Part shown: positions 9,303 through 17,923 of the stretch, one piece after another
How the letters are laid out: each line of letters begins with the position of its first letter
Numbering within the stretch: position 1 is the first letter of the stretch
NCBI GenBank assembly: GCA_013112685.1
Contig: JABFGC010000002.1
Location: 754,902 to 818,901 of the forward strand
Direction of reading: 5' to 3'
DNA length: 64,000 nucleotides
Source of the DNA: Chloroflexota bacterium
GTDB taxonomy: Bacteria; Chloroflexota; Anaerolineae; Anaerolineales; Villigracilaceae
Notes under the pieces: generated by a model
The model's input: only the letters and a program-made list of their open reading frames with translations
Told to the model about the DNA's origin: nothing
Databases searched by the model: none
Program-made: the position numbers and the translations under genes

Positions 9303-10068
9303 CCAGCCCAAATCCATTGGGGACGCGCGCCCAGCCTCGCGCCTGTTCACGTCACTGCAAATGCAAGCCCGCGAATATCGCGACAGGGGCATGTTGCTGT
9401 TGATCGTCACGTTATTGCCTGTGGTCTTCTTTGCCGCAAGTTTCTATTCCTCCCCAACGGGCGGGCGTCTCGCCGCCATCGAAGTGCCAGAACTCAACGG
9501 AACCGCCGAAGTGCAGATCGAGCCGCGCGAGACCTGGTCCATGGGCATCGGGATTCTCGGCGTTGCCTGGGGTGTTTCGACCATCGCCTTTTTCTCGGTG
9601 ATGGGCAACCTCCAGCGCGACCGCCGCCTGATCTTGAGCGGCTACCGTTCGTGGGAAATCCTGCTGGCGCGTTTGGGGATTCTCATCGGGGCGTCCATGC
9701 CGCTGGCGGTGGCGGGGATGATTCCCTACACACTGGTGACGAACTCCAATCATCCCGAAGTGGTCTGGCTGGCGAACTTCACGGGGGGACTTATCGCCGC
9801 GGGTTTCGGATTGCTGGTCGGCACGCTTCTTCCCCGACCGACGGAGGGGATGCTGATCGTCATTCTGGTGACTGGCATCGGGCTGGCTCTGAACGGCGAC
9901 GCCGCCAGGTTTTTCTTCCTCTACCAGCCGATTCAACTCCTCATCTCTGGTCGCCTCGCAACCGACCCCAGTATTCTTCCCTTTGTGGGAGGGTCGCTGG
10001 CGATGGCAACCGCCTTCCTTGTCCCCGCCATGTTTCTCTGGTGGCAACGTATGCGCATCGCGCGATGA
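9295..10068 (+). CDS. ABC-2-type transporter permease
   Basis: 257 residues with about six TM helices and one long extracytoplasmic loop after the first TM (SFYSSPTGGRLAAIEVPELN...). This topology is typical of ABC-2 permeases that work with single ATPases like the one it overlaps. The translational coupling supports a two-gene half-transporter that dimerises. Substrate unknown. It is followed after 41 bp by the next membrane gene with the TTTCACCAAAGGAG leader. Confidence 0.82.
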   Translation: MTSQPKSIGDARPASRLFTSLQMQAREYRDRGMLLLIVTLLPVVFFAASFYSSPTGGRLAAIEVPELNGTAEVQIEPRETWSMGIGILGVAWGVSTIAFFSVMGNLQRDRRLILSGYRSWEILLARLGILIGASMPLAVAGMIPYTLVTNSNHPEVVWLANFTGGLIAAGFGLLVGTLLPRPTEGMLIVILVTGIGLALNGDAARFFFLYQPIQLLISGRLATDPSILPFVGGSLAMATAFLVPAMFLWWQRMRIAR

Positions 10069-10109
10069 AACGGTTTCGTCTAAATTCGTTTTCACCAAAG
10101 GAGTCTCTC

Positions 10110-10604
10110 ATGCTTTACCAAATCATTGTCTTTCTGCACGTCGTTTCGGTACTTGGATACCTGCTGGCGCACGGAGTCTCTGCGTCGGTCTCCTATGCCA
10201 TCAAGAAAGAGCGCGACGTCAATCGCATCCGCGCCCTGCTCGACCTTTCCGCCGCGTCCTACCCGTCCATGTTGTGGACACTGCTTGCAGTCATCGTGTT
10301 CGGACTTGCCGCGGCATTTCTCAATAGGGTTTGGTGGAAGTTCGGCTGGATCTGGGTCTCGATCCTCGTCCTGGTTGTGATCGTTGTGCTGATGGCGATC
10401 TACGGTGCGGGCGTTTTCGGCGAGATCAGGAAAGCCGCTGGGCTTCCGTACATGGTCAGGGGAAAGCCGTTCCCCGCCGAACCCGCCAAAAGCGATGAAG
10501 ATATCTTTGCCGTAACTGCAAAGGTGAACCCCACGCTTTTGCTGGTCATCGGCTACGGTGGATTCGCGGTCATCGCGTGGTTGATGATCACCAAGCCGTT
10601 TTAG
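10110..10604 (+). CDS. Four-TM membrane protein, DUF2269-like
   Basis: About 165 residues: TM helix 1 (LYQIIVFLHVVSVLGYLLAHG) then three more, with a cytoplasmic loop rich in charged residues. The FLHV...G pattern in helix 1 resembles DUF2269 membrane proteins. The ATG at 10110 lies six bases after the leader ending AAAGGAG. It ends 7 bp before the methyltransferase gene, so the two are probably co-translated. Function unknown. Confidence 0.75.
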   Translation: MLYQIIVFLHVVSVLGYLLAHGVSASVSYAIKKERDVNRIRALLDLSAASYPSMLWTLLAVIVFGLAAAFLNRVWWKFGWIWVSILVLVVIVVLMAIYGAGVFGEIRKAAGLPYMVRGKPFPAEPAKSDEDIFAVTAKVNPTLLLVIGYGGFAVIAWLMITKPF

Positions 10605-10611
10605 GAGAATC

Positions 10612-11208
10612 ATGTTCACCGTCTACTACACCCTCATCGGTATCGCTGCATTCTTCAGCGCCGCGCTCGTCCTCGGCATCTGGCTCCGCGCTCATCGCGC
10701 CAAAGAGAACGCCGAACGCTCCAGCCGCGTCATGCACTTTTTCTTTTTCGCGGGACTGGTCGCGCCGCCGCTCGTCGCCATCGTCTACCCAGGCCTCACC
10801 CGCTTCGACGCGCTCCTCGGTCTGCCCTCGCTTCCGTTCAAGCCGTTCTCCCTCGCGCTCGGAATCCTCCTTGCGATCCCGGGTCTGTACTTTCTGGCGA
10901 TCACCAACAAACTCCTCCGTTCGCTCGGAAGCGGAACCAACGCCTTCATCCTCACCAAGAAAATCGTGGATGACGACATCTACAAACGGACTCGCAACCC
11001 GATGTCGCTCGGCTTCTACCTTTTTGCCCTTGCCCTTGCCTTCGCTTCCTCCTCGACCTTCGTCCTGCTCGCCGCTTTGTTGGGCTTGATCCCCGCCCAT
11101 ATCTTTTTCCTCAAATACTTTGAAGAACTCGAACTCGAATTGCGCTTCGGCGAATCCTATCTCGAATACAAAAAGTCCGTGCCGTTTTTGATTCCCAAAT
11201 CCAGGTAG
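10612..11208 (+). CDS. Isoprenylcysteine carboxyl methyltransferase/PEMT-like membrane protein
   Basis: 198 residues with about five TM helices. The C-terminal half has the family hallmark: GxGTNAFILTKKIVDDDIYKRTRNPMSLGF, then HIFFLKYFEELELELRFGESYLEYKKSVPFLIP. The RNPM, EE and YxxYKxxVPxxIP blocks form the SAM-binding region in ICMT-like enzymes. In bacteria the methyl acceptor is usually unknown; lipids or small hydrophobic thiols are possible. GGAG precedes the ATG by four bases, and the gene is tightly linked to the membrane protein before it. Confidence 0.85.
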   Translation: MFTVYYTLIGIAAFFSAALVLGIWLRAHRAKENAERSSRVMHFFFFAGLVAPPLVAIVYPGLTRFDALLGLPSLPFKPFSLALGILLAIPGLYFLAITNKLLRSLGSGTNAFILTKKIVDDDIYKRTRNPMSLGFYLFALALAFASSSTFVLLAALLGLIPAHIFFLKYFEELELELRFGESYLEYKKSVPFLIPKSR

Positions 11209-11279
11209 TACCGCAACATTCATGTTGCGCTTTCACCCACCAGCGAGATAAATCTCGCACTACAAAAAAGGAGAAACCC

Positions 11280-11708
11280 ATGAAACTCGAAAAATCAATC
11301 CACATCAACTGCGCGCCCGAGAAGGCATTCGCCTTCGCCACCGACTTCGCCAACGCCCCGATATGGATGGTCGGATTCATCGAAGCCAAAATCCTGACCG
11401 AAGGTCCCGCGCGCGTCGGCACGCAGTACATGTTCGCGTCGAAATTTATCGGTCAGAAAATGGAGATGAAGTCCGAAGTCACCGTTTGGGATCCGCCCGC
11501 GCGCTACGAGTACAAATCCGTTGACGCGCCCGTCTCCATGCACGGCGGATTTTCCTTCGTCGCTGAGGACGGCGGCACGCTGGTCGCCATGCATGCCGAA
11601 GGCGAATTCAGCGGACTCTTCAAACTCGCCGAAGGCATGATGAAAAGCCAGATGGACAAGCAAATGGACGACACCATGCAAGCCTTGAAGAAGGCGCTGG
11701 AGGGGTAA
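11280..11708 (+). CDS. SRPBCC (START/Bet v 1-like) family protein
   Basis: 142 residues with the START-like pattern MKLEKSIHINCAPEKAFAFATDFANAPIWMVGFIEAKIL, a beta-rich middle and a long amphipathic C-terminal helix. Such proteins form a hydrophobic cavity that binds lipids, polyketides or other small molecules. No catalytic residues are evident. A strong AAAAGGAG site precedes the ATG. Its place in a membrane and lipid-associated cluster fits a lipid-related role, which is inference. Confidence 0.88.
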   Translation: MKLEKSIHINCAPEKAFAFATDFANAPIWMVGFIEAKILTEGPARVGTQYMFASKFIGQKMEMKSEVTVWDPPARYEYKSVDAPVSMHGGFSFVAEDGGTLVAMHAEGEFSGLFKLAEGMMKSQMDKQMDDTMQALKKALEG

Positions 11709-11782
11709 CGCGCGGAGCGCATCGCACCTGACGCTGACGCGTTGTCCTCTCGAGTTGGGTGCACTCCCGTTTTCGGAGTCCC

Positions 11783-11914
11783 ATGAAAAAAATTCTCGAC
11801 TTCCTCGGCACGTTCCTGTGCGGGCTGGCGGCGCTCGTCGGTCTGTTCGCGGGCGGGATTGTGCTGGTTGTGTACAGTTTGTTCAACAGGGCGCTCAGTC
11901 CTGAATCGATTTGA
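11783..11914 (+). CDS. Small single-TM protein (43 aa)
   Basis: A short frame MKKILDFLGTFLCGLAALVG... encodes one hydrophobic helix flanked by charged ends. CGGAG lies eight bases before the ATG. It sits in the gap after the SRPBCC gene and is immediately followed by an inverted-repeat element. No family is recognisable and expression is unproven. Confidence 0.45.
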   Translation: MKKILDFLGTFLCGLAALVGLFAGGIVLVVYSLFNRALSPESI

Positions 11915-11928
11915 GTTTGTTGTCATTC

Positions 11929-11996
11929 CGTCATTGCGAGAGCGGCGTCCTGAACGGAGCGTAGCGAAGTCGAAGGATGACGCTCTCGCAATGACG
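11929..11996. repeat. Intergenic palindromic repeat
   Basis: Perfect 16-bp inverted arms (11929-11944 and 11981-11996) enclose a 36-bp core that contains GAACGGAGCGTAGCGAAG. The design matches dispersed intergenic palindromic elements common in environmental bacterial genomes. It may act as a bidirectional transcription barrier. No second copy was seen in this window. Confidence 0.65.
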
Positions 11997-12026
11997 GGCA
12001 AGATAATTCACCAAAGGAGAATTCAC

Positions 12027-12380
12027 ATGTTCGTAAACCTGCTCGTACTACTCATCGTTCTTGCCATCACCTTTTTCTTCGGACGCCTCGCCTACCGCGC
12101 CGTCAAAGCCCAGCGGATGTGGGTCAAGATTCTCGGCGGGCTGGGCGCGGGCGTGGTCGCGGCGGGACGAGTCCGCGCGGGCGAGGAGAGCGACCGTCAA
12201 CCCAGCCGAGACAGTGTCGAGCAGGCGGCCTTACGTGTGGAAACTGGTAGTGTCGGCTTGCCAGTGGGGGTGCAGGTCGCGGCGCGCCATTGGCGTGAGG
12301 ATGTGGCGCTGGCTGTGATGAGCGCGTTGGAAAAACACTTCGAGAGTCAATCGGATTATCCAACTCGCCCCAATTTGTAA
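12027..12380 (+). CDS. Chimera of a small membrane-protein N-terminus and an amidase C-terminus
   Basis: 117 residues. The first ~40 (MFVNLLVLLIVLAITFFFGR... to ILGGLGAGVV) are a TM-helix membrane protein. From about residue 43 the sequence becomes the C-terminal end of an amidase-signature/FAAH-like enzyme: RVRAGEESDRQPSRDSVEQ and GLPVGVQVAARHWREDVALA, ending at the normal amidase terminus. The amidase catalytic Ser-Ser-Lys region is absent, so no amidase activity is expected. The junction lies near 12150 in a GC-rich stretch. It has the shared leader (12006-12020). Most likely a deletion or assembly fusion of two unrelated genes. Confidence 0.6.
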   Translation: MFVNLLVLLIVLAITFFFGRLAYRAVKAQRMWVKILGGLGAGVVAAGRVRAGEESDRQPSRDSVEQAALRVETGSVGLPVGVQVAARHWREDVALAVMSALEKHFESQSDYPTRPNL

Positions 12381-12418
12381 TCGGTTTGTTCAAAACTATT
12401 TCACAAAGGAGAATCGAA

Positions 12419-13324
12419 ATGAAAAAGGTATTCAAATGGATCGGGATCGTGCTTGGTTCGCTGGTCGGGTTGATCCTGCTGGCGGTATTGGGTTTGTTTG
12501 CGGCGGGAAGTTCCCGCCTCGACAAAACCTATGATTTCCCGCCTTCGGGAATCGTTGTTCCCACCGATGCGGCAAGCCTGGAACGGGGCAGGCATTTGAC
12601 CAACATGATGTGTACAGGTTGCCACGGCTCCGATTTGGGCGGCGTCGAAAAATGGTTCGCGGACGACGCGCTCGGACGGGTTGACGCGCCCAACCTGACG
12701 TCCGGGCTGGGAGGCGAAGGGGCCGAGTTCCGAATCCGATGAAGACTGGGTGCGCGCCATCCGTCATGGCGTGGATCCCGAAGGCAAACCCCTTTTCATG
12801 CCCGCGGTGACCGCCTTTGCCCACCTGAGTAATGAGGATCTTGGCGCGATCATCGCTTATATGAAGACCGTCCCGCCGGTGGACCGCCAACCGAGGAAAG
12901 GAATTTCACCGCCCTGGCAAAAACCTTGATCGGCGCGGGCGTGTTTGGCAAACTGCCGGTCGAGGCGGTCAGTCACGACCCGAATCCGGTCGCGCCGCCT
13001 GCCGGGGCGACTCTTGAATATGGAGAATACCTGGTCAATGTCATGGACTGCAAATCCTGTCACGGAGAAAACCTGGCAGGCGGCGCGTTCCCCAACCCGT
13101 CAGTGACAGCGACCGTACCCAACATCACCCCCGGCGGGGACCTGGCTCAATGGAACGAGCAGGATTTCTTCAACGCCATGAAAACCGGCGTCACCCCGCG
13201 CGGTAACCAGATGAATCCCCTGCACATGCCTTGGAAGGAGATCGGACTGGCAAGCGATGCTGAGTTGAAGGCGATGTGGTTGTATTTGCAGTCGCTGCCG
13301 AAAACAGCCACACAGACAAAGTAA
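12419..13324 (+). CDS. Diheme c-type cytochrome, membrane-anchored; two frameshifts
   Basis: An N-terminal TM anchor (residues 7-32) leads to two cytochrome c domains with CTGCH and CKSCH heme motifs. Two nearly compensating indels interrupt the frame: an extra G in the GGGG run at 12719-12722 (premature stop at 12742), and a missing C near 12887. Correcting both gives 301 continuous residues, including DEDWVRAIRHGVDPEGKPL and the tail to LPKTATQTK. The architecture resembles membrane-bound cytochromes that pass electrons to periplasmic oxidases or dehydrogenases. TTTCACAAAGGAGA precedes the ATG. Confidence 0.82.
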
Positions 13325-13341
13325 TTGGATCGTGAAATAAA

Positions 13342-13375
13342 AAGCAAGTCCCTGGTTGCCGCCTGGGACTTGCTT
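13342..13375 (+). terminator. Hairpin after the diheme cytochrome gene
   Basis: Perfect 11-bp arms AAGCAAGTCCC/GGGACTTGCTT with a 12-nt loop, 17 bp after the stop. It lacks a T tail, so termination may be weak. Confidence 0.5.
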
Positions 13376-13523
13376 ATGTGCGTTAAAACATAGATGCCAA
13401 CTGTTCAGCGCGATGCCTTCATCCGTCAGTTTATAAGATTTGCTTTATCTCCTACGTGTGTCTACACCTGTCGTTTGCCCTGTCTAAAGCTGGATGTTCA
13501 TTTACATATATAAAATTGGCGAT

Positions 13524-13633
13524 GCAAATAAATCAAAAAACAGCAGAGATGTACCTCCGCCGCCTATGTGCCGCCTACATTCGTAAACGAAACTTATACC
13601 TGTATACCAGATTTGTACCCCGCCGGACAGATC
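13524..13633 (-). repeat. Degenerate YGYKFR repeat, copy A
   Basis: On the minus strand this stretch reads CTGTCCGGCGG...CTGGTATACAGGTATAAG and would encode RRGTNLVYRYKFRLRM followed by a stop. It is nearly identical over about 60 bp to the terminator region at 57541-57626. Its hairpin is decayed compared with that copy. The rest of the gap 13376-14111 holds no gene that I can support. Confidence 0.5.
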
Positions 13634-13771
13634 ATTGTTCGACTATAACAGTGGGCTATGCTCTGAAGCTCAAATTAATATCGAACTCGACAGAAGCAGG
13701 TTATATCCTAACCAGGATAACCTAGGTGTATTCGCAATGTGTCGCTACGCAATAACTTGAGCAGAAATCGC

Positions 13772-13796
13772 GGTCCCAACAGGCTTTGAACCCGCG
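13772..13796 (-). repeat. tRNA-3'-end-like direct repeat, left copy
   Basis: Read on the minus strand it contains GGTTCAAAGCC followed by TGTTGGGACC, like a T-arm plus acceptor 3' strand. It matches 20305-20329 in 21 of 25 bases and in the same orientation. No complete tRNA can be folded around it. It may be an attachment-site scar bounding the 14-19.6 kb block. Confidence 0.35.
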
Positions 13797-14111
13797 CAGC
13801 GTAGCTTGCTTAGTGGGTGGCCTTCAATGAATAGGATGATTGTATTGTGTCAGCCATGGTATGTCAGGCGCCCAACGAAAAAGTTTTGGTGCTAGGTTCC
13901 TTGAGTAGCTGAAGTGAGGATTGATAAATCCAAAGGATGTCCAGTTTCATATTGCCCCGTATTTTTCCTAATAGTGTGTTACACTGATACAGGCATTTCA
14001 TAAACAATGTGTTTATCAATCGGGGGTAATGGAGGGTGTTCCATAGGGAACATCCATTTCTATCCAGGCCCATTTGCTCAGCAACAGTTCGATTAACAGT
14101 AAGGATACATT

Positions 14112-14555
14112 ATGAATAAGAGAGAGACCGTGCAAGCCCTCATGGATGCTGTCCAGAAGGGTGATTTAGAGCATGCAAAGTCGATGCTTGCGGACGATTT
14201 TCAATTCAGCGGACCCATCCCTGAGCCGATCAACAAGGATGCCTGGCTTGAGATGAGCGCCAGTTTGAAGACAGCCTTCCCAGACCTCGACTATCACTTC
14301 AAGGTTATCGGCGCGGAAGGAGACGTTGTCAGATCCACTTCACAGTTAAGCGGCACCCACAACGGTGCATTCGACCTGACAAACATGAATATGGGCGTGA
14401 TCCCCGCTACGAACAAAACCTTCTCCACAAAATCTGAAAAGACAAAGATTACCGTGAAGGATGACAAAATCACTTTATGGGCAGTGGAACCTAATGACGG
14501 TGCGGGGCTGATGGAAATTCTCAAACAGCTCGATATCAAATTGCCTACAGTCTAG
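14112..14555 (+). CDS. NTF2-like/SnoaL-like protein
   Basis: 147 residues. The helix-rich start (TVQALMDAVQKGDLEHAKSMLADDFQFSGP) and the alternating strands match SnoaL/NTF2-like folds used as small-molecule cyclases, isomerases or ligand carriers. The Pro-rich PIPEPINKDAWLEM loop is typical of the ester-cyclase-like subgroup. AAGGA precedes the ATG by six bases. It lies alone upstream of the RRM gene and is separated from it by a strong hairpin. Substrate unknown. Confidence 0.8.
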   Translation: MNKRETVQALMDAVQKGDLEHAKSMLADDFQFSGPIPEPINKDAWLEMSASLKTAFPDLDYHFKVIGAEGDVVRSTSQLSGTHNGAFDLTNMNMGVIPATNKTFSTKSEKTKITVKDDKITLWAVEPNDGAGLMEILKQLDIKLPTV

Positions 14556-14630
14556 GTATCCAGGATATTTAGGTTGTTGTCCAGTACTTAAAACTGCAAT
14601 TGACCAACTGGATTCGTTCGATGTTTTCTC

Positions 14631-14662
14631 TGCCAACCCTGTTACAGGGTTGGCAACATTTC
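14631..14662 (+). terminator. Strong hairpin between the NTF2-like and RRM genes
   Basis: Perfect 11-bp arms TGCCAACCCTG/CAGGGTTGGCA around a 3-nt loop, followed by a T-rich stretch. It probably terminates the NTF2-like transcript. It could also be a 5'-leader structure for the RRM gene, whose relatives are often cold-regulated at that level. Confidence 0.65.
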
Positions 14663-14701
14663 TTGTATCAATTGAAAGATTATGGAGAAAGTGAAACCAA
14701 A

Positions 14702-14986
14702 ATGGAAGCCAAATTGTATGTAGGGAATTTGTCCAAATCAACGACACAGGATGAACTGAAGACATTGTTCGCGCAAGCCGGGGAAGTCATCTTGGCGGAA
14801 GTGATCAAAGACCGCAAGAGCGGTGAGTCCAGGGGATTTGCCTTCGTCACCATGAGTGCGCCAAGCGAAGCCGACAAGGCTGTCAGTATGTTCGACTCGT
14901 ATTCGTTAAGCGATCAGACGTTGAAGGTAAGTCTGGCAAAACCAAGAGAACAACGTGGTGTAGCGATACCGCACATCGAGCCATGA
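14702..14986 (+). CDS. Single-RRM RNA-binding protein
   Basis: 94 residues made almost entirely of one RNA-recognition motif: RNP2 LYVGNL (5-10) and RNP1 SRGFAFVTM, with the betaalphabeta-betaalphabeta order intact. Bacterial single-RRM proteins of this type, best known from cyanobacteria, bind single-stranded RNA and are often cold-inducible. I chose the internal ATG at 14702 because the RRM begins there; the longer frame from 14600 adds a non-RRM leader that spans the hairpin. GGAG is about 15 bases upstream, a loose spacing. Confidence 0.9.
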   Translation: MEAKLYVGNLSKSTTQDELKTLFAQAGEVILAEVIKDRKSGESRGFAFVTMSAPSEADKAVSMFDSYSLSDQTLKVSLAKPREQRGVAIPHIEP

Positions 14987-15019
14987 TCCTCCAGCGGCTA
15001 GTAGTGATGAAAGGGTTGT

Positions 15020-15493
15020 ATGTTCAATCTAACGACCAGGACAATGATCGAGGCGCCCATCAAGCAGGTTTTTGATTATATGAGCACGCCTGAAAATGAT
15101 TTTCAATGGCAGTATGGAACATTGGCAACGGCCACGATAACCAGTCGTCACAATGGAATGGGCGTCTACTTTCGAAGCATTGGACATTTGATGGGACGCA
15201 GGAACCTGGGCACCTACGAGGTAATTGAATCCCGCTCGAATATGAGATACAGGTTCAAGTCCATCTCCGGTCCCCTTCATCTGAAAACCACCTATACTTT
15301 TGAGACGGCCGGCGATGGCACAAAGGTCGAAATATCCATATGGATCGGTGCGGTGAATTTCCCCCATATGAACGAGCGCATCCTGGGAAGAAGGATGAAA
15401 AAGCAACTGAGGGAAAACCTTGCCATCCTCAGGGACATTCTTGAAGCCAAGCGCATATCATCGTCTCCCGAGGCGATTCCACTTATCATCTAG
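15020..15493 (+). CDS. SRPBCC-family cyclase/dehydrase-like protein
   Basis: 157 residues beginning MFNLTTRTMIEAPIKQVFDYMSTPENDFQWQ, the usual START-like opening in which the first strand is followed by two short helices. The middle has GMGVYFRSIGHLMGRRNLGTYEVIE and the end is a long helix. It should bind a hydrophobic ligand. AAAGGG precedes the ATG. It follows the RRM gene by 33 bp and precedes the glycosyltransferase by 63 bp. Function beyond the fold cannot be inferred. Confidence 0.85.
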   Translation: MFNLTTRTMIEAPIKQVFDYMSTPENDFQWQYGTLATATITSRHNGMGVYFRSIGHLMGRRNLGTYEVIESRSNMRYRFKSISGPLHLKTTYTFETAGDGTKVEISIWIGAVNFPHMNERILGRRMKKQLRENLAILRDILEAKRISSSPEAIPLII

Positions 15494-15556
15494 AAAAATA
15501 GATCGACACCAGGTAGGTTTTAAACAAACAACAGAGGTGTTTGGAAGGAAAACTTT

Positions 15557-17923
15557 ATGGAAAAATCCACCCATGCAAGCATCAAGCGCATTGCCTTTAT
15601 TGGGAATTACCTGCCGCGTCAATGTGGCATTGCCACCTTTACCACCGATCTGTGTGAGACCATCGCCAATGAATTCAAAAGCACTGCATGCATTGCACTA
15701 CCTGTAAATGATACCGAGACAGGCTACGAATACCCGTCACGTGTTCGATTTGAACTAACGGAGAAGGATATTGAATCCTACCGACGCGCTGCCGACTTCC
15801 TGAACATCAACAACGTCGACATGGTTTCTTTACAACATGAATACGGCATCTTTGGAGGGAAGGCAGGGAGTTATATCCTGGCACTCCTGCGTGAATTGCG
15901 CATGCCGGTTGTCACAACACTGCATACGGTCTTGCGGAATCCAGATCCCGATCAGCGCCGGGTGCTGGAGGAAATCGTTTCTCTTTCGGACCGTGTGGTT
16001 GTCATGAGCGGACGAGGTGCAGAATTTCTGCGGGATGTTTATCACGTACCTGAAGAAAAGATCGACCTGATCCCTCATGGCATACCAGATGTCCCATTCG
16101 TAGACCCGAGTTTTCACAAGGATTTATTTGGAGTGGAAGGCAAAAGCGTTTTACTGAGTTTTGGCTTGCTTTCAGCGAACAAAGGCATCGAGAACGTTAT
16201 AAATGCTCTGCCTGTCATTTTGGAAAAATATCCGGACGTGGTGTATATCGTTGTCGGCGCAACACATCCCCACATCATACAGAACGAGGGTGAAACCTAT
16301 CGGCTGTCCCTGCAGTGGTTGGCTCGCGAAAATGGTGTGGAAGGCAATGTGATCTTCTATAACCGCTTCGTCAGCCCGGAGGAACTTGTTCAGTTCATCA
16401 GCGCGGCGGATATATACATCACTCCTTATCTTGACGCAGCACAGATCACATCCGGAACCCTGGCCTATACGGTTGGAGCGGGCAAGGCGGTCATCTCCAC
16501 CCCATACTGGTACGCAGAAGAGATGCTGGCAGACGATCGCGGCGCGCTGGTGCCATTCAGCGACCCGCAGGCGCTGGCCGAACAGGTGATTAATCTGCTG
16601 GGTAATGAGTCAAAGCGCCATGCCATGCGCAAGCGCGCCTATCTGTTTGGACGGGATATGATCTGGCCGCAGGTTGCAAGCCAATATATGAAGACATTTG
16701 AACGCGCCCGCGCTGATCACCGTTATTTTGCTGCAGCGGAGTATGCGGTCAAGCCTCTGGACAAACGCGCAGGAGATTTGCCTCCTCTCAAACTGGATCA
16801 CTTGCGTCACCTCACCGATGATACCGGCATCTTTCAGCATTCTATTTTCACAATACCTAACTATCGAGAAGGATATACTACGGATGACAATGCCCGCGCA
16901 TTGTTGGTAAGCACACTTCTGGAAGAAGTTGGCAATACGGATGCTGTTGATCTGGCGACCCGTTATCTCGCGTTTACGTGGTACGCCTTCAATACAGAGA
17001 CCAGGCGCTTCCGCAACTTTATGGACTATCAGCGAAACTGGCTCGAAGAGAGTGGCTCGGATGACAGTCATGGCCGTGCCCTTTGGGCACTCGGCACAGT
17101 CCTGGGACGTTCGAATACATCAGCGCTGCAAAATATGGCAGGGCGTATGTTTCAGCAATCGCTGCTCGCAATCCTTGAAACAACCAGTCCACGCGCCTGG
17201 GCTTTTGCACTGATTGGAATTCACGAGTATTTGCAGCGGTTCGCCGGTGACAGCCGTGCTAGCCAGGTACAGGGTGAATTGGCAGGAAGATTGCTGAAAC
17301 TTTATCAGCAGAATCGTAAGGATGGATGGCATTGGTTCGAAGACAAGCTAACCTATTGCAATGCCACGTTGGCACATGCCATGCTTTTATGCGGAGAAAC
17401 CAGATCAAATGATACGATGACGGATGTGGGGCTGGAGTCCCTCCATTGGCTGTCAGATCTGCAAAAGTCGGAGGCGGGAGGCGGGCATTTCGTACCTGTT
17501 GGCTCCAATGGCTTCTATCCAATGAATGGGAAACGCGCACGTTTTGATCAACAACCTGTCGAAGCCCAGGGGATGGTCTCTGCCTGCTTGGAAGCTTTCT
17601 CTATCACCGGAAAAAAAGTCTGGCACAGGGAAGCCCGTCGCGCCTTTGAATGGTTTCTCGGACGAAACGATTTGCACCTCCCAGTCTACGACCCGACAAC
17701 AGGTGGTTGTCGGGATGGACTGCATCCTGATCGACCCAACGAAAATCAAGGAGCCGAGTCCACACTTGCTTTTCTTCAATCGCTATTGGAATTACAACTG
17801 GCGAAAAACATTATGATCACTGATGAGGATACCCGCATTGACCAATCAACCCCTGCAACTGTTTCAACGCCACAAACTCAACCCCATCCTGACAGCCGCG
17901 AATTGGACATATCAGGTCAATAG
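15557..17923 (+). CDS. GT4 glycosyltransferase fused to a C-terminal alpha/alpha-toroid-like domain
   Basis: 788 residues. Residues ~10-390 are a GT-B fold transferase: N-terminal GNYLPRQCGIATFTTDL, then HGIPDVPFVDP, FGLLSANKGIENVINALP, and the donor-site region TPYLDAAQITSGTLAYTVGAGKAVISTPY. Residues ~400-755 form a helix-rich domain (DDTGIFQHSIFTIPNYREGY, SHGRALWALGTVLGRS, EAQGMVSACLEAF) resembling six-hairpin glycosidases. The protein should transfer or process mannose-like sugars in concert with the GH130 enzyme that follows. Its last 101 bases overlap that gene in another frame. AAGGA precedes the ATG by about eight bases. Confidence 0.88.
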   Translation: MEKSTHASIKRIAFIGNYLPRQCGIATFTTDLCETIANEFKSTACIALPVNDTETGYEYPSRVRFELTEKDIESYRRAADFLNINNVDMVSLQHEYGIFGGKAGSYILALLRELRMPVVTTLHTVLRNPDPDQRRVLEEIVSLSDRVVVMSGRGAEFLRDVYHVPEEKIDLIPHGIPDVPFVDPSFHKDLFGVEGKSVLLSFGLLSANKGIENVINALPVILEKYPDVVYIVVGATHPHIIQNEGETYRLSLQWLARENGVEGNVIFYNRFVSPEELVQFISAADIYITPYLDAAQITSGTLAYTVGAGKAVISTPYWYAEEMLADDRGALVPFSDPQALAEQVINLLGNESKRHAMRKRAYLFGRDMIWPQVASQYMKTFERARADHRYFAAAEYAVKPLDKRAGDLPPLKLDHLRHLTDDTGIFQHSIFTIPNYREGYTTDDNARALLVSTLLEEVGNTDAVDLATRYLAFTWYAFNTETRRFRNFMDYQRNWLEESGSDDSHGRALWALGTVLGRSNTSALQNMAGRMFQQSLLAILETTSPRAWAFALIGIHEYLQRFAGDSRASQVQGELAGRLLKLYQQNRKDGWHWFEDKLTYCNATLAHAMLLCGETRSNDTMTDVGLESLHWLSDLQKSEAGGGHFVPVGSNGFYPMNGKRARFDQQPVEAQGMVSACLEAFSITGKKVWHREARRAFEWFLGRNDLHLPVYDPTTGGCRDGLHPDRPNENQGAESTLAFLQSLLELQLAKNIMITDEDTRIDQSTPATVSTPQTQPHPDSRELDISGQ

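Noticed and set aside
13456..13725. 89-aa plus-strand frame in the gap after the diheme cytochrome
   Set aside because: It covers the antisense of repeat copy A and has no ribosome-binding site; the matching region at 57.6 kb is noncoding in that frame.
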